Shown here: positions 16,022-24,645 of the stretch, in pieces | Layout of the letters: every line of letters starts with the position of its first letter | Numbering within the stretch: position 1 is the first letter of the stretch | DNA from: JAEUJM01 sp044221555 | GTDB taxonomy: Bacteria > Actinomycetota > Acidimicrobiia > Acidimicrobiales > DATDAH01 | Assembly: GCA_044221555.1 (NCBI GenBank) | Contig: JBGAOY010000011.1 | Span: 101,809 to 165,808 of the forward strand | Reading direction: 5' to 3' | Length of the DNA stretch: 64,000 nucleotides | The notes under the pieces: generated by a model | Databases searched by the model: none | What the model saw: only the letters and a program-made list of their open reading frames with translations | What the model was told of the DNA's origin: nothing | Translations under genes and position numbers: made by a program

Positions 16022-16783
16022 TCAGTCGGAGGGCGTGGAGCTGATCCGGGCCTGGAGGCGCCGCAGCCGCTCCTGGAACTCGGGCTGACCGATCGACCAC
16101 ACCTGGGGCTCGAGCTCGCGCTCGACCGCGGTGTCGTGGTCGGCGACGTCGGCCATGTCCGCGAGCGTGGCCTTCGTGCGGCGAAGGAGCTCGCGTGGCA
16201 CCGAGGCGGCGCGGGCGGCCATCGCGTGGGCCGCGTCGAGCAGGTCGTCGTCGCCGACCGTGCGCCACACCAGGCCCACCCGCTCGGCCTCGGTTGCGTC
16301 GAGCACCTCGCCGAACAGCACCTGGGCGGCCGCCGCCTGCGGGCCCACCGCCCGCCGCAGCATCCACGTGTGCCCACCGCCGGGATGGATGCCCAACTGC
16401 AGGAAGCGGGTGTCGAACCGGGCCGACGACCCCGCGACGCGTACGTCGCAGGCCAGGGCCAGGTTCATGCCGGCACCCACCGCCGCGCCGTTGACCGCCG
16501 CCAGCGTGGGCAGCGGGCACCGGGAGAAGCGCAGGAACCCCTGGTAGATGCGGTTGAGGCCCTCGCGTCGCGAGCCGCCCAGGTCGGAGAGGTCGGCGCC
16601 GGCGCAGAAGGCGGGGGCGGCGCCGGTCACGACGATCGCGCCCACGTCGGGCCGGCCCTCGAGGTCGTCGAGCGCGGCCACGATCTCGTCCACCAGCTCG
16701 AGGTTGAGCGCGTTGCGGCGGGGAGGGTCGTCGAGCGTCAATCGGCCCACGCCCTCGGCCACGTCGACCCGCAGGAAGCTCAT
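16022..16783 (-). CDS. Enoyl-CoA hydratase/isomerase-family protein
   Basis: A 253-residue crotonase-fold protein. The oxyanion-hole strings are AFCAGADLSDLGG (about residues 60-72) and VNGAAVGAGMNLALACDVRVA (about 98-118). Around FLQLGIHPGGGHTWMLRR the Glu usual in hydratases is replaced, so isomerase, hydrolase or another crotonase reaction is possible. GCGGAAGAC before the ATG is a weak ribosome-binding site. No acyl-CoA partner is adjacent. Confidence 0.85.
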   Translation of the reverse strand: MSFLRVDVAEGVGRLTLDDPPRRNALNLELVDEIVAALDDLEGRPDVGAIVVTGAAPAFCAGADLSDLGGSRREGLNRIYQGFLRFSRCPLPTLAAVNGAAVGAGMNLALACDVRVAGSSARFDTRFLQLGIHPGGGHTWMLRRAVGPQAAAAQVLFGEVLDATEAERVGLVWRTVGDDDLLDAAHAMAARAASVPRELLRRTKATLADMADVADHDTAVERELEPQVWSIGQPEFQERLRRLQARISSTPSD

Positions 16784-16847
16784 GTCTTCCGCTCTCGTTC
16801 GCGGCGCTCACGGGCCGCTCGGGCCACGCCCTCGAGCCTCGGGGGAT

Positions 16848-17894
16848 TCACGCGTGCTGGTCGCGCACGACGGCGGGGGAGTGGCGGAAGAACTGCTCCA
16901 CGTCGCTCTCGTAGCGGTACGACGGCTGATGGTCGCCGACCGTGTTGCGCAGCCGCATGGCCTCGGCGAACGCCCGGACGGTGCCCGCCGAGGTGTAGTC
17001 GTAGCGGAACCCGGTGCCCACGAGGCGGCGGTTGTCGATGCCCCTCCCGTAGCGCAGCAGGTCGAGGGTCTCGTCGTTGAGGCTCACCGCGCCGAGCACC
17101 TTGAACGGGATCGACGCCAGGGTGGTGCCGAGGGGCGGCAGCGGCACGGTGCGCTTGGCGCAGATCTTGGCGACCTCGCTCCAGGGCAGGAGGCCGTCGC
17201 CGGCCACGTTGTAGATCCCCGGCACCTCGTGGTCGAGCACGAAGAGCACCGCCCGGATGACGTCGTGCTCGTGCACGAACTGCAGGCGCGGGTCGAAGCC
17301 GAAGATCGAGGGCACGACGGGGAGCTCGAGCAGCTTGGACAGCGGGGTGACCTTGTCGGCGCCGAGGACGTTGGAGAAGCGCAGGAGCGACACGTTGACG
17401 TGGGGGTTGTCCTCGGCGAAGTCGTGCACGTAGCCCTCGACGCTCAGCAGCGAGCGTTCCACCCGGTTGCGGGGTGGGTGGGTGCGGGGCGTGTCCTCGC
17501 TGAACCAGGTGGGGTCGCCGACGGCCGACCCGTAGACCAGCGACGACGACTTCACCACCACGTTGCGCACCGTGCTGCCGGCCGCGGAGGCGGCGGCGAA
17601 CAGGTTCATGGTGCCGATCACGTTGATCTCGTGCATGGCCCGGGCCCGCATCTGGTCGGAGTTCACCACCAGGAACGTGTGCACGATGGTGTCGACCTGG
17701 GTGGCCTTCACGATTCGGGCGAGGATGGAGTAGTTCTCGTCCACCCGCACGAACTCGGTGCGCTCGAGCTCCACCGAGGGGGGGCGGGTGTCGAGGCCGA
17801 CGATTATGTCGACCGAGGGGTCGGCCTCGAGGGCCTGGGCGATGCGACCACCCCAGAAGGTGCCGAGGCCGGTGACCAGGATGCGCCGGCCCAT
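16848..17894 (-). CDS. NAD-dependent epimerase/dehydratase-family protein
   Basis: A 348-residue extended SDR. It begins RRILVTGLGTFWGGRIAQAL, a variant of the GxxGxxG cofactor loop. The usual YxxxK is hard to place; SSSLVYGS near residue 120 is the Ser/Tyr-like strand end. In actinobacteria such proteins often pair with a membrane acyltransferase, as here (next gene upstream, 103 bp gap), suggesting a role in lipid or glycolipid metabolism; this is inference. GGAGGGG precedes the ATG. Confidence 0.82.
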   Translation of the reverse strand: MGRRILVTGLGTFWGGRIAQALEADPSVDIIVGLDTRPPSVELERTEFVRVDENYSILARIVKATQVDTIVHTFLVVNSDQMRARAMHEINVIGTMNLFAAASAAGSTVRNVVVKSSSLVYGSAVGDPTWFSEDTPRTHPPRNRVERSLLSVEGYVHDFAEDNPHVNVSLLRFSNVLGADKVTPLSKLLELPVVPSIFGFDPRLQFVHEHDVIRAVLFVLDHEVPGIYNVAGDGLLPWSEVAKICAKRTVPLPPLGTTLASIPFKVLGAVSLNDETLDLLRYGRGIDNRRLVGTGFRYDYTSAGTVRAFAEAMRLRNTVGDHQPSYRYESDVEQFFRHSPAVVRDQHA

Positions 17895-17997
17895 CAGCCC
17901 ACCCCTCCGTTCATCCGAGCCGGCGTGATGCGAGCCGCCGGCGTCATCGCTGCTGTCCGCATCGTCCGTGCTGGCCGCGACTCTCGTGCCGTCCGCA

Positions 17998-18888
17998 TCA
18001 TCCGAACCACACCGATCGGCGGGCCCGCAACATGTCGTAGAGCGCCTGCTGGATGCGGTCGCGGATGGCCTCGGACTCGTCCATGATCCGGCTCTTCGAG
18101 TAGCGGGGCTGGTCCGGCTCGACGTCGAAGTGCACCGGCTCGAGCACCCGCAGCTTGAACTTGGCCGGGAAGTAGGTGACTGCGCCGAGCGGCCCGAAGG
18201 CCAACATGTTGGCGGTGATCGGGAAGTAGGGCAGGCCGGCGGCCTTGGCCACCCGGCCCATGTTGACGAGCGTGGGCATCGACTCCTCCGCCCCCACCAC
18301 GGCCACGGGGATGACGGGCACGCCCGCCCGCATTGCGATCTCGACGAACCCGCCCCGACCGAAGCGCCGGAGCTGGTAGCGCTGGCTGAAGTTCTTGCCC
18401 GGGCCCTTGCTGCCCTCGGGGAACACCAGCACCAGCTGCTTCTGCTCACGGAGCAGGCGGTAGGCGTTGTCGGGGTGGGCGGCCACGCCGCCGGTGCGCG
18501 ACCACAGCGTGCCGATGACCGGCAGGCTCTTGAACAGGTGGTCGGCGAGGCCGTACACCGGCCGGTGGAGCTCGGTCTCGAGGCCGTGCATGATCACCGG
18601 GGCATCGGAGGGGATGGCCGCGGCATGGTTGGCCACGATGAGGGCGCCACCGTCGGTGGGGATGTTCTCGAGGCCCTCCCACTCGGCCCGGAACCAGTGC
18701 TTGTAGATCGGGTCGTACACCCGCCGTGTGAGCGCCCGCATGCGCTCCGAGCGCCCCCACTCGTCCACATCGCTCTCGCGAGGGTCGTCCAGCACCGGTT
18801 CGTCGGCCTGGCGCGGCAGGGCCACCAGGGCCTGGCCGGGGGCCTCGGCCACCGCGGCGTCTGCGTGTTCCGGTTCGGGTTCCACCAC
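17998..18888 (-). CDS. Lysophospholipid acyltransferase-family protein
   Basis: A 296-residue PlsC-superfamily protein. The catalytic motif reads NHAAAIPSD, with six residues between His and Asp as in MGAT-like members rather than the classic four. The acyl-CoA/phosphate-binding motif is FPEGSKG. Residues 1-45 are acidic and probably disordered. It should acylate a lipid or glycolipid at the membrane. TAGCAT 6 nt before the GTG implies a leaderless mRNA. It probably leads an operon with the epimerase-like gene. Confidence 0.86.
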   Translation of the reverse strand: MVEPEPEHADAAVAEAPGQALVALPRQADEPVLDDPRESDVDEWGRSERMRALTRRVYDPIYKHWFRAEWEGLENIPTDGGALIVANHAAAIPSDAPVIMHGLETELHRPVYGLADHLFKSLPVIGTLWSRTGGVAAHPDNAYRLLREQKQLVLVFPEGSKGPGKNFSQRYQLRRFGRGGFVEIAMRAGVPVIPVAVVGAEESMPTLVNMGRVAKAAGLPYFPITANMLAFGPLGAVTYFPAKFKLRVLEPVHFDVEPDQPRYSKSRIMDESEAIRDRIQQALYDMLRARRSVWFG

Positions 18889-18894
18889 GGGCCG

Positions 18895-18966
18895 ATGCTA
18901 CGGCGGATGGCCCCGGCCCGAAAGGTGACGTCGGTCGCCCCTCGCCTCGCCGGCTCCCGCTACCGT
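18895..18966. promoter_or_regulatory. Divergent leaderless promoters
   Basis: Minus-strand TAGCAT (18895-18900) lies 6 nt before the acyltransferase GTG. Plus-strand TACCGT (18961-18966) lies 8 nt before the ATG of the 142-residue gene. The 60 bp between them is free for regulators. Confidence 0.5.
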
Positions 18967-18974
18967 CTCGCACG

Positions 18975-19403
18975 ATGCCGGGCTCGATGATCGAGGTGGT
19001 GCCCCAACCCCGTGTCGACCTGCTGGTCGACGACGCCGGCGGCGCCCGCCGGCGGCTGACCGAGTACTCGGGCATCGTCTGGTTCGGCGGCCGCCCACAG
19101 CTCACCTCGATGGGCGCCATGAGCGTCACCCGCGGCGCCAGGATCGAAACGCCGTTCTTCCTCCCCGACAGCCTGCCGTACCGGGCCGAGGCGCTGGCCG
19201 GCGCCACCCTGTCGGTGACGGTGGCGGCGGCCAACGTGAGCGATCACGTGTACCTGTTCGACCAGTCGGCTCGCTTCGTGCCCGACCCGGGGGGCCGTCC
19301 CACCTGGGTGCAGGTGCAGGTGCTGGCCACCGCCCGCGTGCCGGTGGCGTTCCAGTACCGGGTGGTGGCGCTGACCGCCCCCGACGCCGTCGACACCCCC
19401 TGA
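18975..19403 (+). CDS. Conserved-looking hypothetical protein
   Basis: A 142-residue soluble protein with no family I recognise. It is rich in beta-forming stretches (VDLLVDDAG, ATLSVTVAAANVSDHVYLFD, WVQVQVLATARVPVAFQYRVVALT), which suggests a small beta-sandwich. It has no signal peptide and no cysteines. TACCGT 8 nt upstream of the ATG and normal codon use support it as a real gene. Confidence 0.6.
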   Translation: MPGSMIEVVPQPRVDLLVDDAGGARRRLTEYSGIVWFGGRPQLTSMGAMSVTRGARIETPFFLPDSLPYRAEALAGATLSVTVAAANVSDHVYLFDQSARFVPDPGGRPTWVQVQVLATARVPVAFQYRVVALTAPDAVDTP

Positions 19404-19422
19404 CTGCACCGACCCACTCACT

Positions 19423-19477
19423 CCACCAGATCGTTCTGGTGGCTGGGGTGTGTTGTGCGGGTGGCGTTCGAGCCACC
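19423..19477. terminator. Two hairpins between convergent genes
   Basis: CCACCAGA/TCTGGTGG (19423-19442, 4-nt loop) and GGTGGC/GCCACC (19460-19477, 6-nt loop) lie in the gap between converging genes. Together they probably stop transcription from both sides. Confidence 0.6.
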
Positions 19478-19504
19478 GGAACGGGTGGTTGGGCCGGCGC
19501 CGGG

Positions 19505-21199
19505 TCAGTCGGTGCTGCGCAGCAGGCGGCCGGCCAGCGCGCCGGTGTGCTCGCCCGACTCGAGGAACGGCCGGCCGTTGACGATCGTGTGCTCGATGCC
19601 GTGTGAGCGCTGCACGAAGCGGGCCGCCCCGCCGGGGAAGTCGTGGGCGATCTCGGGCACGTCGAGGCCCAGGCCGTCCAGGTCGATCACGTTGAGGTCG
19701 GCGTAGGCCCCCTCGGCGACGCGGCCCCGGTCGCGGTAGCCGATGAAGTCGGCGGTGTCGGAGGTGAGGCGCCGCACCGCCTCCTCCACCGACAGCAGCT
19801 GCCGGTCGCGGGCCCAGTGTGACAGCAGGTAGGTGGGCTGGCTGGCGTCCATGATCTGGGTGGCGTGGGCGCCGGCGTCGGCCAGCCCGAGGATGGTGAC
19901 CGACGACGTGATCTGCTCCTCGATCGCCGTCTCGTCCTGGTTCATCACCGGCCAGTTGACGATGGCCCGACCATCGGAGGCGTCCATCGCGTCGAGGTAG
20001 GCCTCGATGGGCGTGACGCCATGGCTCCGGGCGATGGCGGCGATGGAGTCGTCGTCGGTGTAGGCGTAGCGGACGGCGTCGGGCCGCATCAGGTACATGC
20101 GCTCGAAGGGCCCGACGGCCTTGCCGGCGCCCTCGTCGACGAGGCGGGAGCGCACCTTGGGATCCCGGATGGCCGCCAGGCGCACCGCCAGGTCGAGCGG
20201 CTGGAGGGCGGCGAACGACGGGAGGTCGTCGACGAGGGTGTTCGCCGCGAAGCTGAAGAGCACGCCGACGCTGCGGGGCGTGATCTGCGGGCGAAGCTGG
20301 GCGCCGGTGCGGTTGGCCTGCTCGCTCAGGGCGATGACCTGGCGGTAGTGGTCGCCGAGCGAGGCGATCTGCTGGAGGTTGAAGCTGAAGGGGCGACCGG
20401 TGCGGCGGCTGATCTCGGCCATCCAGGCCAGCTCCTCCTCGACGCGGGAGCCCGACCCGTCCTCCTCGTTGTAGCGGGGGGCGCTCTCGAGCACGCCGCG
20501 CCCGAGCTCGCCGAGGGGGGCGGCGATGCCGAAGAACTCCTCGGGAGCGCTCCACGTGCCGGGCACGTTGCGGCCGTCGGGCACACGGTGGAAGAGGCTG
20601 CGCGAGATCGAGTAGCCCAGGGCGCCGGCCTCGACCGCGGCCCGGACGAGGGCGGCCATCTCGGCGATCTGATCGGCCGTGGCCGCGAAGTCGGGCTCAC
20701 AGGCGGCCTCGCCGCACACGTAGGTGCGCAGGGCCACGTCGCCCACGTAGCCGCCGGCGTTGATGCCGAGTGGCAGCCGGTCGACCGTGTCGAGGTACTC
20801 GCCGTAGGACTCCCACTGCCACGACAGCCCGTCGAGGATGCACGAAGCGGGGATGTCCTCGACCGACTCCATCATCGTGGCCAGGGTCTCGGCCTGACCG
20901 GGGCGCACCGGGGCGAAGGTCATGCCGCAGTTGCCCATCACCACCGAGGTGACGCCGTGCCAGCACGACGACGACATGAGCGGGTCCCATCCCACCTGGG
21001 CGTCGAGGTGGGAGTGCAGGTCGACGAAGCCAGGCGTGACCAGCCGGCCCTCGGCATCGATCACCCGGCCCGCCCCGTCCGCGTCGACCTCGCCGACGGC
21101 GGTGATCCGGTCGCCGTCGACGGCCACGTCGGCCCGGCGGCCCGGTGCGCCGGTCCCGTCGATGACGGTGCCGCCGGTGATCACCAATTCGTGCGCCAT
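19505..21199 (-). CDS. Amidohydrolase, N-acyl-D-amino-acid deacylase family
   Basis: A 564-residue metal-dependent amidohydrolase of the D-aminoacylase group. VITGGTVIDGTGAPGRRADVAVDGDRI is the N-terminal beta-sandwich. PGFVDLHSHLDAQVGWDP carries the metal-binding HxH. ADAGAHATQIMD near residue 435 carries the conserved Asp of the barrel. The substrate may be an N-acyl amino acid or related amide; relatives are often mis-specified. Minus-strand TAGCCT 6 nt before the ATG gives a leaderless start. It is divergent from the MFS exporter, so substrate export or uptake could be linked. Confidence 0.87.
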   Translation of the reverse strand: MAHELVITGGTVIDGTGAPGRRADVAVDGDRITAVGEVDADGAGRVIDAEGRLVTPGFVDLHSHLDAQVGWDPLMSSSCWHGVTSVVMGNCGMTFAPVRPGQAETLATMMESVEDIPASCILDGLSWQWESYGEYLDTVDRLPLGINAGGYVGDVALRTYVCGEAACEPDFAATADQIAEMAALVRAAVEAGALGYSISRSLFHRVPDGRNVPGTWSAPEEFFGIAAPLGELGRGVLESAPRYNEEDGSGSRVEEELAWMAEISRRTGRPFSFNLQQIASLGDHYRQVIALSEQANRTGAQLRPQITPRSVGVLFSFAANTLVDDLPSFAALQPLDLAVRLAAIRDPKVRSRLVDEGAGKAVGPFERMYLMRPDAVRYAYTDDDSIAAIARSHGVTPIEAYLDAMDASDGRAIVNWPVMNQDETAIEEQITSSVTILGLADAGAHATQIMDASQPTYLLSHWARDRQLLSVEEAVRRLTSDTADFIGYRDRGRVAEGAYADLNVIDLDGLGLDVPEIAHDFPGGAARFVQRSHGIEHTIVNGRPFLESGEHTGALAGRLLRSTD

Positions 21200-21205
21200 G
21201 GAAGG

Positions 21206-21211
21206 AGGCTA
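21206..21211 (-). promoter_or_regulatory. TAGCCT -10 of the amidohydrolase
   Basis: TAGCCT on the minus strand ends 6 nt before the ATG. Plus-strand CATGCT (21228-21233) is a weaker candidate for the divergent MFS gene, 9 nt before its ATG. Confidence 0.5.
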
Positions 21212-21242
21212 GTGACGCCCCGCCGGGCATGCTTCCCGTGGG

Positions 21243-22958
21243 ATGGGGGACTCCACCGGCACTGACACCGACATCGTGAGCGACGACGACGACCTGCCGG
21301 GGTTCGTCGTGGGCCCGGAGACCGAGCTGTCGGTCGCGGCCGAGGCGGCCCTGGCCGAGCGCGGTGCCGTTCGGGCCGCCGGGGAGAACGGCGACCGCAA
21401 GGCCGCGGCAGGCGAGGGTGGCGCCGGGGTGACGCCGGCCGGCGCGGCGAGCGACAGCGGGGCCGGGGTGACGCGGGCCGGCGCGGCGGGCGACGGCGGT
21501 GCTGGGGTGACGCGGGTGGGCGCGGCGGGCGACGGCGGTGCTGGGGTGACGCGGGTGGGCGCGGCGGGCGACGGCGGTGCTGGGGTGACGCGGGCGGGCG
21601 CGGCGGGCGACGGCGGTGCTGGGGTGACGCGGGCGGGCGCGGCGGGCGACGGCGGCGCTGGGGTGACGCGGGCGGGCGCGGCGAGCGAGGGACGAGCGAG
21701 CCATGACGGTGCGATGAGCCGTCAGGCGAAGAGCGAGAAGCGAGGCCTGCGCGACGCGGCCAAGGCGTTCCAGCACCGGAATTTCGCGTTGCTCTGGACC
21801 GGGGCGGTGCTGTCGAACACGGGGAGCTGGGTGCAGAACGTCACCGTGCCCTTCGTGGTGTTCAAGCTGACGGGATCGGCCGGCTGGTTGGGGGTCGCGG
21901 GCTTCGCCCAACTGTTCCCGGCGTGGCTGATGGGGCCGGTCGGTGGGGTGATCGCCGACCGCTTCCCCCGGCGCACCGTGCTGTTGATCACCCAGTCGGT
22001 GATGGCGGTGCTCGCGCTGCTCGAGGCCGCGGTGTGGGCTGCCGGCGTCCGCAACGCCGTTGTGGTGGTGGCCATCGTGGCGGTGTCGGGCATCGTGGCC
22101 GGGCTGAACATCGCCAGTTGGCAGGCGTTCGTCAGCGAGTTGGTGCCTCGGGAGGACCTGCTCAACGCGGTCACGTTGAACTCGGCGCAGTTCAACGCCT
22201 CGCGTGCCTTCGGCCCTGCCATCGGCGGCGTGGTGCTCGCCACGCTGGGTGTCACCTGGGCGTTCCTCATCAACGCCGTGTCGTTCATCGCCGTGCTCGT
22301 GGCGCTGGTGCTGATCCAGGTCCCGGTCATCGTCGCCCGCCAGCAGGGGCCGCCCCGTATCATCGCCGAGTTCGTCAACACCGTCCGCTACACCCGGACC
22401 AAGCCGGGCATCGTCACCTGCATCCTCGTCGTGATCGCGCTGGGGCTGTTCGGCAGCCCGGTGTTCACGCTGCTGGTGGTGTTCGCCGACGACGTCTACG
22501 GGGTGGGCAAGGGCCTGTACGGCCTGCTGGGCGCGGCGCTCGGCCTCGGCGCGATCCTGGGGACGCCGGTGGTGGCCGGCTGGGGCAGCGGGCTGCTGCG
22601 CAGTCGCCTGATCGCCGGCGCGCTGGTCATCTACGGCGCCGCCTTGATGGCCTTCGCCCTGTCGCCCGGCTACTGGTGGGGGGTCCTCGCGCTCCTGGTG
22701 GCGGGCGCCGGCTACCTGGCGGTGGCGTCCACCCTGAACACCACGCTGCAGTTGCTGGTGGACGAGCACATGCGCGGGAAGGTGATCGCGCTCTACCTCA
22801 TGGGCCTCACGTTCACCGTGCCCGTCGGCAACCTGGTCCAGGGCTGGATGACCGAGGCCATCGGGCCCCGCACCACCGTCACCCTCAGCGGCGCCGCCTT
22901 CCTCGTCGTCACCGGGTGGCTGTTCGCCTCCCACCGCCTTCGCTTGATGGACGGCTGA
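21243..22958 (+). CDS. MFS exporter with repeat-encoded N-terminal extension
   Basis: A 571-residue protein. Residues about 160-571 are a normal 12-helix MFS exporter of the EntS/MFS_3 type (FRHRN-like FQHRNFALLWTGAVLSNTGSWVQ, then GGVIADRFPRR in the loop between helices 2 and 3). Residues 1-158 are extra: an acidic start (DSTGTDTDIVSDDDDLPGF), then seven 13-residue repeats of GAGVTRAGAAGDG type (about residues 60-150). ATG 21714 would give a normal 414-residue transporter. A possible -10 upstream of 21243 and the unbroken frame favour the long form. The cargo is unknown. Confidence 0.82.
   Translation: MGDSTGTDTDIVSDDDDLPGFVVGPETELSVAAEAALAERGAVRAAGENGDRKAAAGEGGAGVTPAGAASDSGAGVTRAGAAGDGGAGVTRVGAAGDGGAGVTRVGAAGDGGAGVTRAGAAGDGGAGVTRAGAAGDGGAGVTRAGAASEGRASHDGAMSRQAKSEKRGLRDAAKAFQHRNFALLWTGAVLSNTGSWVQNVTVPFVVFKLTGSAGWLGVAGFAQLFPAWLMGPVGGVIADRFPRRTVLLITQSVMAVLALLEAAVWAAGVRNAVVVVAIVAVSGIVAGLNIASWQAFVSELVPREDLLNAVTLNSAQFNASRAFGPAIGGVVLATLGVTWAFLINAVSFIAVLVALVLIQVPVIVARQQGPPRIIAEFVNTVRYTRTKPGIVTCILVVIALGLFGSPVFTLLVVFADDVYGVGKGLYGLLGAALGLGAILGTPVVAGWGSGLLRSRLIAGALVIYGAALMAFALSPGYWWGVLALLVAGAGYLAVASTLNTTLQLLVDEHMRGKVIALYLMGLTFTVPVGNLVQGWMTEAIGPRTTVTLSGAAFLVVTGWLFASHRLRLMDG
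21420..21692 (+). repeat. 39-bp in-frame minisatellite, seven units
   Basis: Seven tandem 39-bp units encode GAGVTRAGAAGDG and close variants within the 5' part of the MFS gene. Units 3-6 are nearly identical, while the first and last diverge; this is typical of recent expansion in the middle. The unit is a multiple of three, so copy-number change keeps the frame. Confidence 0.92.
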
Positions 22959-22966
22959 CGGCGCCC

Positions 22967-22984
22967 CACCCACCGTTCTGGGTG
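22967..22984. terminator. Hairpin between convergent genes
   Basis: CACCCA and TGGGTG pair around a 6-nt loop, 9 bp after the MFS stop. It is a short candidate terminator in the gap before the convergent nuclease gene. Confidence 0.4.
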
Positions 22985-23039
22985 CCGATCTCCCGGCTCA
23001 CGCGTCGATCTGTGTACCCGGAACGAGAGGTGCGGGGTT

Positions 23040-23984
23040 TCAATCGAAGGCGGCGTCGGCGACCCACGCCTGGCCCGTCGGGCACTCGTCGTAGAGGGGG
23101 CACCAGCGGCAGACGGGGCCGGCGCGGTAGACGGGCTCGCGGCCGTCGTGGTGCAACTCGACCACGCGGGCGACGCCTTCGGCGGTGCGGGCCACGGCCG
23201 CCCACAGCACGTCCTCGGTGACGTCCTCGGGCTGGAGGCGGCCCGAGTCCAGGTAGTGGGTGGCGAGGCGCCGGGGTGGCGTGCCGAGGCGCAACGTCTC
23301 GACGAGGGCGTAGAAGCGCAGGTCGTCGACGTGGGTGGGCGAGAACATGCCGGTCTTCAGGTCGATCAGCACCTTGCCGGCCACGTTGCCCCGGGCGAAG
23401 CCGATGGACAGGTCGACCTTGCCGGAGAGGCGCACCTTGTCGTGGCAGAGGTCGGCGCTCACCCGGCTCTCGGGGACAGGCCGCCAGCCGACCTTGAGCG
23501 GTGGCCAGCACTCGAGGAACTTCGCCACCCGGTCGTTCGCCTCGGCCCGGAGCTCGGCCACCTCCTCGGGCGAGCACGACCGCAGCCACTCGCCGAGGCT
23601 GCGGTCGTCCTCGCCGAGGCGGGTGAGCGCCCCGTCCACCAGCTCGAGGGGCGCCGAGCTGCCCCGCAGGTTCAGCGAGAGCTCGATCGCCTTGTGGGCG
23701 ACGGTTCCCCGAGCCGTGGCCGGTGTCCACGCGAACTCCTCGGCCTCCTCGGCCAGGAAGCGCACCTCGCAGCCGTGGACCTGGCTGAGGCGGTGCTTGC
23801 TGAGGAACAGGGGCACCTGGGGCAGCGCGTCGACCAGCGGCCCGATCCGTGCCTCGAGCTCGAACCGAAGCTCGGCGCGCAGGGACGGGTCGAAGGTGCG
23901 GGGTTCCTCGTCGCCAGTGCGCAGGGCATCCAGCAGGTCCTGCTGGGCCGGGTTGAGCGCCGCCTCCTCCGCCTGCTTCTCCAC
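23040..23984 (-). CDS. RecB/Cas4-type PD-(D/E)XK nuclease
   Basis: A 314-residue protein of the PDDEXK_1 superfamily. The core includes GTVAHKAIE (helix with catalytic-side His), LSGKVDLSIGF (Asp) and KVLIDLKTGMF (DxK). A C-terminal cysteine cluster, CRWCPLYDEC near residue 290, resembles the Fe-S cluster of Cas4/AddB nucleases. No CRISPR array or helicase adjoins, so it is a stand-alone nuclease, perhaps in DNA repair. GTG 23984 was chosen because TAGTCT lies 7 nt upstream on the minus strand; longer upstream frames look non-coding. Confidence 0.83.
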   Translation of the reverse strand: MEKQAEEAALNPAQQDLLDALRTGDEEPRTFDPSLRAELRFELEARIGPLVDALPQVPLFLSKHRLSQVHGCEVRFLAEEAEEFAWTPATARGTVAHKAIELSLNLRGSSAPLELVDGALTRLGEDDRSLGEWLRSCSPEEVAELRAEANDRVAKFLECWPPLKVGWRPVPESRVSADLCHDKVRLSGKVDLSIGFARGNVAGKVLIDLKTGMFSPTHVDDLRFYALVETLRLGTPPRRLATHYLDSGRLQPEDVTEDVLWAAVARTAEGVARVVELHHDGREPVYRAGPVCRWCPLYDECPTGQAWVADAAFD

Positions 23985-23991
23985 CTCGAGG

Positions 23992-23997
23992 AGACTA
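23992..23997 (-). promoter_or_regulatory. TAGTCT -10 of the nuclease gene
   Basis: TAGTCT ends 7 nt before GTG 23984 on the minus strand. It sits in a 43-bp gap to a divergent gene. Confidence 0.55.
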
Positions 23998-24027
23998 CGG
24001 CTCCGATTCCTGTCACTGGTGGTGGGG

Positions 24028-24348
24028 ATGATGGCGGTGATGGAAGCCACGTCCGTGCGGTTCGCCGCCGCCGCCCGAAGCCTCGGAACCGCCGCCCGGC
24101 GGCGAGGCCTGGCCGTGCCGGCGTTCCGCAGCCCCCCGCGGCTCGTCGGCGTGGACCGGTCGCTCCGGCGACGGGCGGACGGCGCCGTGGTGGTCGCCGT
24201 CCGCCTGCGGGGCCGGCCCTGGGTGGCGGTGCTGGCCGACATGGTCGAGGGCGTGGTCGTGGCCAACCGGCTGTCCGGTGCCGACGCCGATCAGTGCCGC
24301 GGCGTGCTGTGGGCCGCGGTCGAGGGCGGAGGGCTCCAGGCCGCCTGA
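24028..24348 (+). CDS. Small conserved-looking hypothetical protein
   Basis: A 106-residue protein, basic at first (ARSLGTAARRRGLAVPAFRSPPRLVG) and then beta-rich (GAVVVAVRLRGRPWVAVLADMVEGVVVANRL). The layout resembles small conserved actinobacterial proteins of unknown function. It is divergent from the nuclease and ends 30 bp before the tRNA. GGTGGGG precedes tandem ATGs at 24028 and 24031. The plus-strand frame was preferred to the overlapping extension of the nuclease because the nuclease has its own promoter inside. Confidence 0.6.
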   Translation: MMAVMEATSVRFAAAARSLGTAARRRGLAVPAFRSPPRLVGVDRSLRRRADGAVVVAVRLRGRPWVAVLADMVEGVVVANRLSGADADQCRGVLWAAVEGGGLQAA

Positions 24349-24362
24349 GCCTCACCCCGCAC

Positions 24363-24368
24363 TACCGT
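24363..24368 (+). promoter_or_regulatory. TACCGT -10 of the tRNA gene
   Basis: TACCGT lies 10 nt before the first base of the tRNA, the expected position for a short 5' leader. Confidence 0.5.
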
Positions 24369-24378
24369 GAGCCGACCG

Positions 24379-24464
24379 GCCCGGGTGGCGAAACAGGCAG
24401 ACGCGGAGGGCTTAAACCCCTCCGGAGCTTCGGCTCCGTGCGGGTTCGATCCCCGCCCCGGGCA
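24379..24464 (+). tRNA. tRNA-Leu(UAA)
   Basis: An 86-nt tRNA. The acceptor stem pairs GCCCGGG with CCCGGGC, discriminator A. The anticodon stem GAGGG/CCCTC encloses loop CTTAAAC, giving anticodon TAA (Leu). The long variable arm (CGGAGC-TTCG-GCTCCG) and T arm with GGTTCGATCC fit a class II tRNA. CCA is not encoded. The 181 bp after it, up to the sigma gene, hold no gene I can support. Confidence 0.96.
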
Positions 24465-24632
24465 CGACCTCCCCCGAGCGCATCGTCGCGATCGGCGTTC
24501 CCGAGGGAGATCTCACGGGACCGACTTCCCGAGATGGAGGGAAGGGCAATTCGTCGATCGAGGCATCGCCCGTGCAGACGTGGGCGTGCTCGATCCGAAC
24601 CCTGTCGCACAAGTGGGCCCCTCGGTGCTCTC

Positions 24633-24638
24633 TACGGT
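24633..24638 (+). promoter_or_regulatory. TACGGT -10 of the sigma-factor gene
   Basis: TACGGT ends 7 nt before GTG 24646. This spacing picks GTG 24646 over the in-frame GTG at 24640. Confidence 0.6.
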
Positions 24639-24645
24639 TGTGGAC

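Noticed and set aside
20697..22973. A 758-codon open frame on the minus strand, including ARPRHPSTAVARR repeats
   Set aside because: It is opposite the MFS gene; its repeats are the reverse reading of the minisatellite. The MFS frame has clear homology.
23985..24266. Upstream extension of the nuclease frame
   Set aside because: The added residues are Arg/Thr-rich with no homology, overlap a plus-strand gene, and lie upstream of the likely promoter.
24367..24645. Upstream extension of the sigma-factor frame to 24367
   Set aside because: It would translate the tRNA gene, and a -10 hexamer lies 7 nt before GTG 24646.
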